From assembly GCF_023168325.1 (NCBI RefSeq), contig NZ_AP025688.1, positions 4,216,001 to 4,280,000 on the forward strand: DNA of 64,000 bases, read 5' to 3'. The notes under the pieces were generated by a model that was not told where the DNA came from, searched no databases, and worked only from the letters and a program-made list of their open reading frames with translations. Positions within the stretch are counted from its first letter, which is position 1. Each line of letters starts with the position of its first letter. The position numbers and the translations under genes are program-made. Of this stretch, positions 7,005-18,456 are shown piece by piece. This stretch comes from Tsukamurella sp. PLM1 (lineage in GTDB: Bacteria > Actinomycetota > Actinomycetes > Mycobacteriales > Mycobacteriaceae).

Positions 7005-10000
7005 GTGCCCGAACCGTCCGCTGCGGCCCGCGCCGCTCGCACCACCGCCCGGACCGCTGCGGTCACCGGCGTCCTGGGCGTGCTGTTCGCGCTGCTCACA
7101 CCGTTCCTTCCGGTCACGCAGACGACCGCGGCGCTCGACTGGCCGCAGCGCGGATCGCTCGAGGCGGTGGCCGCCCCGCTCGTGTCGTACGTGCCGGACC
7201 GGATCGACGTGACGATCCTTGCTCCGCCGCTGCGGAGTTGCCCGGCGGTACCGGCACCCTGGTCGCGACGGGCCCGAAGGGCTCGGCCGATACGCTCCGA
7301 CGCGGCCTGTCGGTCGCCGTGAACCCCGCCACCGATCAGCGGCGGAACCTCGAGGTGATCGTCCGCAACACCCCGCTGCTCGTGGTCGACGCCGCCGCGC
7401 TCGCGGCCCCCGAATGCCAGTCGATCGTCGTCACGGGCGACGCGAAGGCGGTGCGCGCGCAGATCACCGGGGTCACGACGTCCGACGGCAGTGGCCTCGA
7501 GGGCGGCAAGGACAACGGCTTCGACTACCGCCCGCAGGTCGTCGGCGTATTTACCGATTTGCATGGGTCGGTTACGGACCGCACGAGAATTCAGTTCCAT
7601 GCGGCCATCGACACCCGATACTCGACCGTTCCGTCGCCCGCGCGGTGGGCGGCGATCGTGGTCGCCGTCGTGCTGATCGTGATGAGCCTGATCACGCTGC
7701 ACCGCCTCGACGCCGCGGCCGACGGGCGGCGGCACCGTCGGATCCTGCCGGACGGGTGGTGGCGACCGACGAAGGTCGACAGCACCGTCATCGCCCTGCT
7801 GGTGACGTGGCACCTGATCGGCGCGAACACCTCCGACGACGGTTATATCCTCACCATGGCCAGAACGGCCTCCGAGGCGGGCTACACGGCCAACTACTAC
7901 CGCTGGTACGGCGCCCCCGAGACCCCCTTCGGCTGGTACTACCAGGCGTTCGCGTGGCTCGCGCACGTCTCCACGGCCAGCCCGTGGGTCCGGCTGCCCG
8001 CCCTGATCTGCGGCATCGCGACCTGGCTCATCATCAGCCGCGAGGTGGTGCCCCGGCTGGGCCGCGCCGCGCACTCACGGTTCGCTCTCTGGGCGGCCGG
8101 CGGCGTCTTCCTGGTCTACTGGTTCGCCTTCAACAACGGCCTGCGCCCCGAGCCCGTGATCGCGCTGGGCGCACTGCTCACCTGGTGCTCCGTGGAGCGC
8201 GCGATCGCGACGGGGCGGGTGCTCCCGTTCGCGGCCGCCGCGATCGCCGCGGGCTGGACGGTGGCAGCGGGCCCGACGGGCATCATGACGGTCGCGGCAC
8301 TGCTCGCGGGCGTGCGCCCCGTGGGCCGACGGATCCTGGCCCGAGCGCGCGCGAGCGCCACCCGCGGCTGACCGCGACCGCGTACATCGCCCCCGTCGTG
8401 GCCGGCGGGGTGCTGCTGGTGCCGATCATCTTCTCGAAGCTCACCGCGTCGGCGTTCGTGGCGAAGACCCTGATGCAGTCCGACGTGGGCACCGTGGTCG
8501 ACACCAAGAAGTGGTACAACGAGATCGACCGGTACTCGGCCCTGTTCACGTTCACGGCCGACGGCGGAGTGGCCCGGCGATTCGCTGTGCTCGTCACGAT
8601 CCTGTGCCTGTTGCTCGCCGGCGCGATGCTGCTGCGCAAGGGCCGCGTCCCCGGCACATCGATGGGCCCGAGCCGTCGGCTCGTGGTCGTCACCCTGGGC
8701 GGCCTGCTGCTGCTGATGTTCACGCCCACCAAGTGGACGCACCAATTCGGAGCGTTCGCCGGCCTCGCGGGCGCGCTCGCCGCGCTCACGGCAGTCGCGA
8801 TCGCCCCAGTCGCGCTGCGCGGCGCCCGCAACCGGGCGCTCTCCGCGGCGGTGATCCTGCTGGTGCTCGGGCTCTCGTTCAGCGGCCCCAACGGCTGGTG
8901 GTACGCCGGCAACTACGGCGTCCCGTGGGGCGAGTCGACGGTGCTCGCACTCGGCACGGTCTTCTTCGTGGCCGCGGGCGTCGCGGTCCTCGTGTCGGGG
9001 TGGCTGCACTTCTACGAACCGGATGCGGCGCCCGTGCCCGCCGTCGCCCGGCGGACCGTCGGGCTGTTCGGCCGGCAGTCTCCGCTGACCTGGGCCTCCG
9101 GCCTCGTCGTGCTGTTGTGCATCGGTTCCATGACGGCGACGGTGAGCCTCACCCAGTTCTCGTCGTACTCCATCGGCAAGGGCAACCTCCGGGCGTTCGC
9201 CGGCCAGGAGTGCAACCTCGCCGACTTCGTGCTCACCGAGCCGGACCCCACGTCCGGGTTGCTGCTGCCCATCGGCGGGAACACGCGCGACGGGCTCGCG
9301 GGGCCCGGCACCGTCGGGGTCTCGCCCGACGGCGTGCCGACGATCATCAACGCGACCACCAGCTCCGCCACGGACGACTCCAGTACCTCGCTCGACGCGA
9401 TGGCGCGGCTGCCGCAGGACACCACCTCGGGGCGCACGGAGACCGCCGGCATCAACGGCTCCCACATGCGGCTGCCCTATGGGCTGGACCCGGCCCGCAC
9501 CCCCGTCCTGGGCTCGTACTCGCAAGACTCGCAGACGCCCGCCAAGGTCGTCTCGCAGTGGTACCCCTACCGACGGCGTCCGACGACCTGCCGCTGATCA
9601 CCCTGTCGGCGGCCGGCCGGTTCACCGACGACGAGCTGTACCTGGAGTACTCGACGGACACGATCACGCCCGGCGCCGCACCGAAGACGGCCGGGGAGAA
9701 GGCGTTCATCGACATCGGCCCGAAGCCCGCGTGGCGGAACCTGCGGCTGCCCCGCACCGACCTGCCCGCCGACGCGACCGCGATCCGGCTCGTCGCCGTC
9801 GACGACGACCTGGCGATCGACCACTGGCTCGCGGTGACCCCGCCGCGCATGTCGAAGACCGTCACTGTGCAGGAACTGATCGGATCGACCGAGCCCGTGC
9901 TGCTCGACTGGACCTCCGGCCTGGCGTTCCCCTGCCAGCGGCCGTTCACCCACCGCGACGGAGTCGCGGAGGTGCCGCAGTGGCGGATCACCCCCGACCA

Positions 10001-10249
10001 GAACCTGTCCCCGGTCACCACGGAGTGGAGGGCACCCTGGGCGGAGGACCGCTCGGCTGGACGCAGATGCTGTTGCAGCAGGAGAAGATCCCCGCCTATC
10101 TCAAGGGAGATCTGGGCCAGGACTTCGGCGACGTGATGCGTCTCGTGCCCTACGTCGAGGCACGTGCGGCGGACCTCACACTGGGGACCCGCACCGTCTG
10201 GGGAACGCACGTCGAGGCCCCGATCCGCAAGGACCGGACTGACTCCTGA
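7005..10249 (+). CDS. embC: Arabinosyltransferase, EmbC-like (first of three), four frame breaks
   Basis: About 1,082 residues after repair; a membrane GT-C enzyme of the Emb family that transfers arabinose from decaprenyl-phosphoryl-arabinose to cell-wall arabinan. The N-terminal helix and LDWPQRG are followed by the GT-C Asp pair in NTSDDGY, then GYTANYYRWYGAPE, many membrane helices, FTPTKWTHQFGAF, and a periplasmic carbohydrate-binding C-terminus (NGSHMRLPYGLDPARTP, PCQRPF). Frame breaks lie near 7217, 8340-8358, 9570 and 10027. Each is fixed by restoring one base; for example an extra C at 7217 gives DVTIPCSAAAELPGG. GTG 7005 follows TAGACT by 6 nt (leaderless). Assignment to EmbC is by gene order. 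Confidence 0.8.
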
Positions 10250-10329
10250 CTGAGAATCCGCTGAACGATTCCGCAGGTGAGGGGGTCGCACCTCAGCCCG
10301 CACGGGTCTCTCGAATACCATGAGCACCC

Positions 10330-13300
10330 GTGTCCGTGCCTGAATCGAATCGCCGTGCTGCGGGATTGCGCATCGCCGCGATCGTGACCGGCGCCGTCGG
10401 CCTCCTGCTGTGCCTGCTGACCCCGCTGCTGCCGGTGCAGCAGGCGACCGCCGCCGTCGACTGGCCGCAGCTGCGGCCGGCCGCCGAGAGCGCCGACGTG
10501 ACCGCCTCCCTCGTCTCGCAGTCCCCCGCCGACCTCACGGCGACGGTGCCGTGTTCGGCGATCGCGAACCTCGCCACGACGGGCGGGACGGTGCTGTCCA
10601 CCCTGCCCGGCGGCACGCGCGAGGCCCGCGAGCTCGGGCTGAACGTCACCGTCGGCGCCCCCGGCCCGGGCCAGACGGTGACCGTCTCGTCCCGCAACAC
10701 CGTGCTCGCCGCGGCGCCGATGGACCGCGTGCGCGCGTGCTCCCAGCTGCGACTGTGGTCGAACGTCGCCGAGGTCGGCGCCCGGTTCGAGGGCATCGAC
10801 GTCGCGGGCACGACGTCGACCGACAACCGCCCGGTGATGGGTGGCGTGTTCACCTCGCTCACGCCCGCGCAGGTCGCGGCGGCGGGCCCGGGCCTGCGCC
10901 TGCACGCCGATGTCGACACCCGCTTCGAGCTGTCCCCCTCCCCGGTCAAGTCCGCCGCGATCGGTGTGGGCCTGCTGTGCGTGCTGGTCTCGCTGATCGC
11001 CCTGTGGGCGCTGGACCGCGCGCACGGCTACCACCGGCGGGCACCGCACCGCGGCGCATGGCAGGTATTGCGGCCGCGGCCGGTGGACGTGGCGGTGGTC
11101 GGCGGGCTGGTGCTGTGGACCTTCCTCGGCGGCGGCAGCTCCGACGACGGCTACATCCTGTCGATGGGCAAGGTCGCGCCCGAGGCCGGATACACGGCCA
11201 ACTACTACCGGTTCTTCGGCGCCCCCGAAGCGCCGTTCGACTGGTACTACACGTTCCTCTCGCACTGGGCCGCCGTCACGGCGAACGCGTTGTGGATGCG
11301 GATCCCCGCCCTCGCCGCGGGCATCGTCGTGTGGCTGCTACTGAGCCGCGTCCTGCTCCCGCGCTTGGGCCCGGGGATCCGGCGCTACCCGGTGGCCGTC
11401 TGGGCCGCCGGCGCGATGCTGCTGGCGTTCTGGTTCCCGATGAACTCGGGCCTGCGCTCAGAGCCGATCATCGTGCTGGGCACCATCGTCACCTGGGCCG
11501 CCGTGGAGCGGTCCGTGGCGACGCACCGCGCGCTGCCGGCGGCCGTCGCCGCGATGGCGGCGGGTCTGACGCTCGGCCTCGCCCCGCAGGGCGTCATCGC
11601 GGTCGCGCTGCTCCTGGCATCGTCGGCCGCGGTGCTGCGCGTGCTCGTCGCGCGGCGGCGCGAGGCCGGCCTGGCCGCGCTGGTGCTGCCCGTCCTCGCG
11701 GCCGCCGCGGTGATCGTCCCCATCGCGTTCCGCGACCAGTCGCTGGCGTCGGTTGCCGAGGCGATCCGGATCCGCCTCGAGGTGGGACCCGCAGCGCCCT
11801 GGACGGAGGAGTACCTGCGGTACTTCTTCCTCACCGTCGAGACCACCGACGGCTCGCTGGTGCGCCGCGTGCCGGTGTACCTGTTCATCATGTGCGTGTT
11901 CGTGACGCTGTTCGTGATGCTGCGCAGCAAGCGGATCCAGCGGATCGACCCGGGCCCGGTGTGGCGGCTCGTGGGCGCGGTGTTCATCGCCGCGGCCCTG
12001 CTGTCGCTCACCCCCACCAAGTGGACCATCCACTTCGGCGTGTACGCCGGGCTCGCGGCCGCGCTCGCGGCGGTGACCACGGTGGCGGTGGTGGAGGCCG
12101 CCCGCACCTCGGTCCGCAACTTCACCTTCTTCCTGTGCGGCATGCTGTTCGCCCTGGCCGCGGCGTTCGCGGGGTTCAACCCGTGGCCGTGGCCGTACCT
12201 GTGGGGCGTACCGTGGTTCGACCGCCAGCCCGAGTTCGCCGGCCTCACGTTCAGCAAGGTCTTCCTGGTGCTGGCGGGGCTGGCCGGGGCGCTCGCCGCG
12301 TGGCAGCACTTCCGCATCGACTTCCGCCGGCGCGGTGAGGGGCCTGGCCGACGACGAGCTCGTCGACGCCGGAGACGCCGAACTCGCCACGCACACAAGG
12401 GCGGAACAGGACCAGGCCCGACGGGCCCGTCGCCGCCTCCAGCTCGCCTCGCTCCCGCTCGTGGTGGTGCTCGGCATGCTCGTGCTGGGCGAGGGCGCGA
12501 TCTTCGCCAAGGCGATGGTCTCCAACCCGGCCACGTTCACCGTCGCCAAGGGCAACGTGAACACCCTGCGCGGCGACGACTGCGGGATGGCCGAGAAGGT
12601 GCTGGTGGAGACCGACCCGAGCGCCGACCTGCTCACGTCCGCCGAGGGCCGCCCGGCGGCCCGGGCGCTGACGGGGCCCGGTTCGCGCGGCTTCCTGCCC
12701 GACGGGATCCCCGACGAGCTCAAGCCACTGGCGATCAGCTCGGCGCCCGGCCAGATCAACATGGCCTCGCCGATCACCTCGCCGTTCACCTCGACGGCGG
12801 CCACGGCCGGGACGGGGGCGGCCCGGGGCCGGAGACGATCAACGGAAGCACCGCCGCGCTGCCCTACGGCCTCGACCCCGCCCGCACCCCGGTGGTCGGC
12901 TCGTTCGGCCAGAACACGGTTCCGGCCGAACTGTTCAGTGACTGGTACACCCTGCCGCCGCGCGCCGCGGACCGCCCGCTCGTCGCGTTCTCCGCGGCCG
13001 GAGCGATCTCGTCCGTCGGCCCGACCGGCAAGAAGGAGTACGGCCAGCCCGTGACCCTGGAGTGGGCCGAGCGCCGCCCCGACGGGTCGCTGGGCGCCCA
13101 GGGCGTGCTGGATCCGATCGATCCCGGGCCCAACAAGCCGTGGCGGAACCTGCGCGTGCCGATGGACGCGATCCCGCCGACCGCGAACGTGGTGCGCATC
13201 CACGTGCGCGACCCCAACCTGGGGCCGCAGCAGTGGGTCGCGGTGACGCCGCCGCGGGTACCGCGGCTGCGGACCCTGCAGGACGTGGTGGGCGAGCAGG

Positions 13301-13673
13301 ACCCGGTGCTGCTCGACCTGCTGGTGGGCCAGCAGTTCCCGTGCCAACGTCCGATGGGCATCCACAACGGGACGTACGAGGTGCCGAAGTGGCGGGTGCT
13401 GCCCACCCGCAAGGACGCGCTGTCGACGTCGTCGACGTGGCAGGCCCGCGAGGCCGGCGGCCTCCTGACGGTGCCGGACACGCTGCTGCGGACGACGACC
13501 CTGCCCACGTACATGACCGGCGATCTCACGCGCGACTGGGGCGACCTGCAGAAGTACACGCCGATCGCCGACGACGCGCCCGAGGCCACCCTGACGGTGG
13601 GAACGCAGACACGGTCGGGATGGTGGCGCCGGGCCCGATCCGGGCGCTGACGAACCAGACCGTGAAGAGCTAG
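10330..13673 (+). CDS. embA: Arabinosyltransferase, EmbA-like (second of three), three frame breaks
   Basis: About 1,114 residues after repair. It shares the Emb plan: DWPQ near the N-terminus, SSDDGYILSMG with the catalytic Asp pair, GYTANYYRFFGAPEAPFDWYY, LTPTKWTIHFGVYAG, and a C-terminal domain with NGSTAALPYGLDPARTP and PCQRP. The stretch FRDQSLASVAEAIRIR resembles M. tuberculosis EmbA, so this one is the EmbA-like paralogue. EmbA works with EmbB on arabinogalactan. Breaks: an extra G near 12338-12342, a missing base near 12812-12825, and a missing base near 13620, after which the true end reads APGPIRALTNQTVKS. GTG 10330 starts 80 nt after embC. Confidence 0.8.
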
Positions 13674-13680
13674 GAATCCG

Positions 13681-16600
13681 ATGAGCAGCGAGAACTCGAC
13701 GACCGTGCCGCCCGAGCGGCGCTACGGGAAGTGGCGGATCGTCGCCGCCGTGGCGGGCCTGCTGGGATTCGCCCTGGCGATCCTCACGCCCTTCCTGCCG
13801 GTCAAGGAGACCACCACCGCGGTGCACTGGCCGCAGGACGGCCGCGTCGCGAACGTGGATCTGCCCCTGGTCTCGTACACGCCGGTCCGGCTCGACGTCT
13901 CGATACCGTGCGCGCTGGTGAACGAGCTGCCCGCCGGGGCGGCGCCCTGCTGCGCACGCTCCCTGAGGACGGCCCCCGCCCCGGCCTGCAGGGCCTGGTG
14001 ATCCGGGCGGACGCCCGCAACGTCATCATCGCCGACCGCGACGTGGCTCTGGCGACGGCGAACCGGGCGGACGTCTCCCGCGCGGGCGCCGACTGCGCGA
14101 TCCGGTTCGTCTCGACGCCGGAGACCACGAGCGCGCGTTTCACGGGCATGCCGGCCGATGCGCAGACGCCGAGTCAGCTCGCGGTCTCGGTCAACGACCC
14201 GAACCTGCGCCCGCAGATCACGGGCTTCTACACCGACCTCCCCGCGGGCACCTCCGCCGCCGGGATCGACGTCGCCACGCAGGTCGACACCCGGTTCAAC
14301 ACCTCGCCGTCCACGATCAAGCTGATCGCGATCGTCGTCGGCATCGCGGCGACGATCCTCTCGCTCGTGGCGCTCGGCTTCCTCGACCTGCGGGACGGCC
14401 GCGGCCACGTGCGGATCATGCCGCCGGGCTGGCTGCGCCCGCGGCCGGTGGACTTCACCGTGATCGGCGTGCTCGGGATCTGGTGGCTGATCGGGCCCAA
14501 CACGTCCGACGACGGCTACCAGATCACGATGGCCACGCAGGCGAAGTACAGCGGCTACATGATCAACTACTTCCGCAGCTTCGGCGTGCCCGAGAACCCG
14601 GTCGGGTGGAACGACTACCTGTTCACGGCGATCTCCCACGTCACGACCGCGGCGCCCGCCATGCGCGTCCCCGGCCTCATCATGGGGCTACTCACGTGGC
14701 TCGTGATCTCCCGCGAGATGATCCCGCGGCTCGGCCGCGCGGTGCGCAACAACCCCGCCGCACTGTGGGCCGGCGCGGGCGGCTTCCTGCTGATCTGGCT
14801 GCCGCTCAACAACGGGCTGCGGCCCGAGCCCGCCGTGGTGTTCTTCTCGCTCCTCACCTGGGTGTCGGTGGAGCGCGCGATCGCCACGGGGCGGCTGCTG
14901 CCGGTCGCCATCGCGGTGCCGTGCGCGGCGCTGTGCGTGGGCGCCGCCCCCGGCGGCCTCATCGCCGTCGCGGCGCTGCTCGCCGCGTCGCGCCAGATCG
15001 TCACCCGCATCGTGAAGCGCCGCAAGCGCGACGGGCTGCTGCCGCTGATCGCCCCGATCCTCGCCTCGGGGATGGCGTACCTGTTCTACGCGTTCTACAC
15101 ACCCACCGCAGCCGCGCTGCGCGAGGCGATCACCGTCAAGGGCGTCACCGGCCCGACGCTCGACTGGTACGAGGAGGGCGTCCGGTACTACTACCTGATG
15201 CTCGAGACCGAGGACGGCTCGGCGGTCCGCCGCATCGGCGTCCTCACTGCGTTCCTGTGCCTGCTCACGGTGCTCACGTTCATGCTGCGGCGCAAGCGCC
15301 CCGCGGGCATCTCGGCGGGCCCGGTATGGCGCCTGATGGCGGTCTTCTTCGCGACCATCGTGCTGCTGGCGTTCACTCCGACGAAGTGGACGCATCACCT
15401 GGGCCTGTTCGCCGGCTACGCGGCGGGCATCGCCGCCGTGGCCGCCACGATGACGATGGCGCCGATGATGCGGTCCAAGCGCAACCGGGTGTTCTTCGCC
15501 GCGGCCGCACTGTTCATCGCGGCGATCTCGTTCGCCGCCCGGGTCGGCTACTACTGGGTCGGCACGTACGGGATCCCCTGGAACACCATGCCGCCGGAGC
15601 TGTTCGGCGTGAAGTTCTCGTGGGTGCTGTTCGCCGCATCGGTGCTCACCGCCCTCTACGGGCTGTGGCTGCACTACCGCCGCGACTACGCGCCCGAGCC
15701 CACCCGGCGCGGTGGTCGCACGCTACCCACCCTGGCGATACTCACCATGCTCATGGTCTTCTTCGACGTCGCGACGATGGCCAAGGGCGCATACGCACAG
15801 CGCGGCAGCTTCTCCTGGACCGCCTCCAACGTTCGTGCGCTGCAAGGCGATACGTGCTCAATGGCGGACTACGTGCTGATGGAGGAGGACCCGAACGCCG
15901 GGCAGCTCTCCCCGCTCCCCGGCCCGACGGTGCCGTCCCCTCCGCCGCGCAGGCGCTCGCCGGGCGGTCCACGGGCTTCACCCCCACCGGCGTACCGTCG
16001 TGGGCCTCGCCCACCAAGTCGAACCCCGGCCACAACAACGACGTCACCAACGTCGATCAGCCGGAAGCGGTGGGCGGCAAGCCCAATCCCGACTTCAAGA
16101 AGGACGGGGTGCCGCTGCCGTTCGGCCTGAATCCGGCGACGACGCCGGTGATCGGCTCCGCGGGGGCCGCCGGGCTGGCGAACGTCACGACCGACTGGTA
16201 CGCGCTGGGCGCCATCACCGACCGCACGCCGCTGGTCACGCTCTCGGTGGTCGGTCCCGTCGCCGCCACCGGGCTCAACGGAATCAAGCGCGACGGCCGC
16301 ACGCTGTTCCTCGAGGCCGGTCACCGGTCCGGGAACGGCGCCGTCCAGCCGCTCGGCAGGCTGGTTCCGATCGACGCGTGGAGCAACAACAACTGGCGGA
16401 ACCTCCGCTTCCCCACCGCCGATCTGCCGCGCGGCACGAACACGGTGCGCGTCGTGGTCGACGACCGGGTGCCCTCGCCCGACGCGATCGCCCTCACGCC
16501 GCCGCGGATGACCTCCATGCGCACCGCGCAGGAGGTGTTCGGCCGCGACACGGTGGTGTCGATGGACTTCATGGTGGCGTTCGCGTTCCCGTGCCAGCAC

Positions 16601-16906
16601 CAGATGCGCGCGGTGAACGGCGTGTTCGAGCGGCCCGAGTTCCGCATCTCGCCGGACTTCGGTGCCACCGTGTCGACGTCGAACACGTGGCAGGGGTGGA
16701 AGACCGGCGGCCCGCTGGGCGTGACCGATGCGATGTACCACGAGCAGATCGTGCCCAGCTACCTGAAGGGCAAGTGGGCCATGGACTGGGGCACCATCAC
16801 CCGGTTCCAGCCGTGGACGAAGGCCGAGCCGGCGAAGCTGGAGATCGGGACCACCACGCGCAGCGGCTGGTACACGCCCGGACCGATGCGCTCGGCACCC
16901 TACTGA
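13681..16906 (+). CDS. embB: Arabinosyltransferase, EmbB-like (third of three), two frame breaks
   Basis: About 1,075 residues after repair. Emb landmarks are HWPQDG, NTSDDGYQITMA (catalytic Asp pair), YMINYFRSFGVPENP, FTPTKWTHHLGLF and a C-terminal lectin-like domain (LPFGLNPATTP, PCQHQ, TRSGWYTPGP). EmbB is the main ethambutol target in mycobacteria. Breaks near 13937-13944 and 15923 are each repaired by one base (G, then C/G). ATG 13681 is only 7 nt after the repaired embA stop, so the three genes probably form one operon. Naming as EmbB follows the conserved C-A-B order; the sequence also differs at the usual FGSPEDPFGW region. Confidence 0.8.
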
Positions 16907-16920
16907 TCGATGGCGCGGTA

Positions 16921-16936
16921 CCGCCCCGTGGGGCGG
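16921..16936. terminator. Hairpin between convergent embB and esterase genes
   Basis: CCGCCCCGTGGGGCGG forms a 6-bp GC stem with a 4-nt loop, 15 nt after the embB stop. A second hairpin (arms 16942-16952 and 16966-16976, 11 bp, loop 13 nt) follows at once and overlaps the end of the esterase gene. There is no T-run, as is usual in actinobacteria. It may act in both directions. Confidence 0.5.
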
Positions 16937-16954
16937 CCTGACCTGTGGGACGAC

Positions 16955-18436
16955 TCAGCGCACGCCGTCCCACAGGGCGCGCGCCGCGGCGTCGGGGTCC
17001 GTCGAGATGCCCCCGGCGCCGCCGAACACGCGGACCGCACGGGCCTCGGCGAAGGGCGCCCAGCCCGGGTCCTCGCCGCGCAGGAATCGGACCCACGCGG
17101 CGTGCATCTCGTCGGCCAGCGCTTGGGGCGCACCGGGTCCGGTGAGCGCGGTGGCGGCGGCGAGGGTGTCGAAGACGAACGCGATCTCCACCGCGTGCGT
17201 CGCGCCGAGCCGCCCGTCCAAGGCCGTGGAGGGCTGGTCGAACCGGTACACGTAGGTATCCGACGGTGCACCGTCCCGCGCCTCCGCCAGCCGCAGGGCC
17301 GGCAGCGTGAAGGTGTAGTCCGCGAGGAGTGCGGTGAACACCTCACCCGCGGACAGGTTCTCGCTCCCCCGGTAGGCCGCGACCGTCGCGGCGGGATCGG
17401 CGAAGCCGTAGGCCGCCGCGATCCCCAGCGCCATCGGCTCGGGGATCTGGTCGATCACCCCGCCGGGCACGATGAAGAATCGCCCCTCGTCGGCGTTGCG
17501 GCCGATCAGCACGCGCACATCGGCGCCCGCGCCCGCCCGGATCGAGTCGATCGGCAGCGCGGGCAACACGTCGTCGCCGACCACCGGCTCGAAGACCATG
17601 GTGTTGAGCGCGATCTCGCCCCACTTCGGGTCCGGCGCGCTGCGCACCTCGAGGTCGATCGCCTGGGATTCGGCGATCACCCGCGCGATCGGCACGCCCG
17701 CGAAGGCCTCCCGGGTGGGCTCGATCCCGAGGCGGGCGGCGAGCTCCCGCGCGACGGTCTGCGCGGTAGTGCGGCGCAGCGCGTGATGTCCTGCGCCGCT
17801 CTGCATCACGGCCTGGGAGAACAGCCCGGCCGACAGCGGCGAGGAGAGCAGGCATGCCACGCTCATCGCGCCGGCGGACTCACCCATCACGGTGACCCGC
17901 GACGGGTCCCCGCCGAACGCCGCGATGTTCTCGCGCACCCACTGCAGGGCGGCGAGCTGATCGCGCAGCCCCAGGTTCGTGTGCTCGTCTCCGGTGTCCA
18001 GGAAGCCCAGGGCGCCGAGCCGGTAGTTGACGCCCACGAACACCACGCCGTCGCGTGCGAAGGCGGCACCGTCGTAGGTGCCGGACCGGTTGCTGCCGTT
18101 GCGGAACGCGCCCCCGTGGATCCAGACCACGACGGGCGCCGCGCCGTCGACGCCCGGCGACCAGACGTTGACGTTGAGGCACTCGGGTCCGGGGAAGTCG
18201 GGCTCGTCCGCGAGCAGCTCGGCGACGGGCCCCTGATAGCCCGGCTTGGGCACCGTCGGGCCGTAGCCGGTGGCGTCGCGCTCACCGGTCCACGGCACGA
18301 CGGGTTCGGCGGGCAGGAACCAGCCGGCACCGTCGAGCGGGGCGGCGTAGGGCAGGCCCAGGAACCGGGCCACGCCCCGCTCGACGGTGCCGCGCACGCG
18401 GCCGGACGGGGTGTCGACGGTGACGGAGGCGCTCAT
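16955..18436 (-). CDS. Type B carboxylesterase
   Basis: This is a 493-residue alpha/beta hydrolase of the carboxylesterase/acetylcholinesterase family. Visible motifs: oxyanion-hole VVVWIHGGAF near residue 110, nucleophile elbow GESAGA with Ser187, VGVNYRLGALGFL, and a C-terminal GATHAVEIAFVFDT with the catalytic His. No signal peptide is seen, so it is probably cytoplasmic. ATG 18436 has a clear AGGAGG site. It lies 20 nt downstream of the BCCT carrier gene on the same strand, so co-transcription is likely. Hydrolysis of an imported ester is a guess from context. Confidence 0.88.
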   Translation of the reverse strand: MSASVTVDTPSGRVRGTVERGVARFLGLPYAAPLDGAGWFLPAEPVVPWTGERDATGYGPTVPKPGYQGPVAELLADEPDFPGPECLNVNVWSPGVDGAAPVVVWIHGGAFRNGSNRSGTYDGAAFARDGVVFVGVNYRLGALGFLDTGDEHTNLGLRDQLAALQWVRENIAAFGGDPSRVTVMGESAGAMSVACLLSSPLSAGLFSQAVMQSGAGHHALRRTTAQTVARELAARLGIEPTREAFAGVPIARVIAESQAIDLEVRSAPDPKWGEIALNTMVFEPVVGDDVLPALPIDSIRAGAGADVRVLIGRNADEGRFFIVPGGVIDQIPEPMALGIAAAYGFADPAATVAAYRGSENLSAGEVFTALLADYTFTLPALRLAEARDGAPSDTYVYRFDQPSTALDGRLGATHAVEIAFVFDTLAAATALTGPGAPQALADEMHAAWVRFLRGEDPGWAPFAEARAVRVFGGAGGISTDPDAAARALWDGVR

Positions 18437-18456
18437 GCCTCCTGTCTACCGTCCGG

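Noticed and set aside
7005-16906. Calling the three emb genes pseudogenes
   Set aside because: Each break is a single base, sequence on both sides is highly conserved in family terms, and the function is needed for the cell wall.
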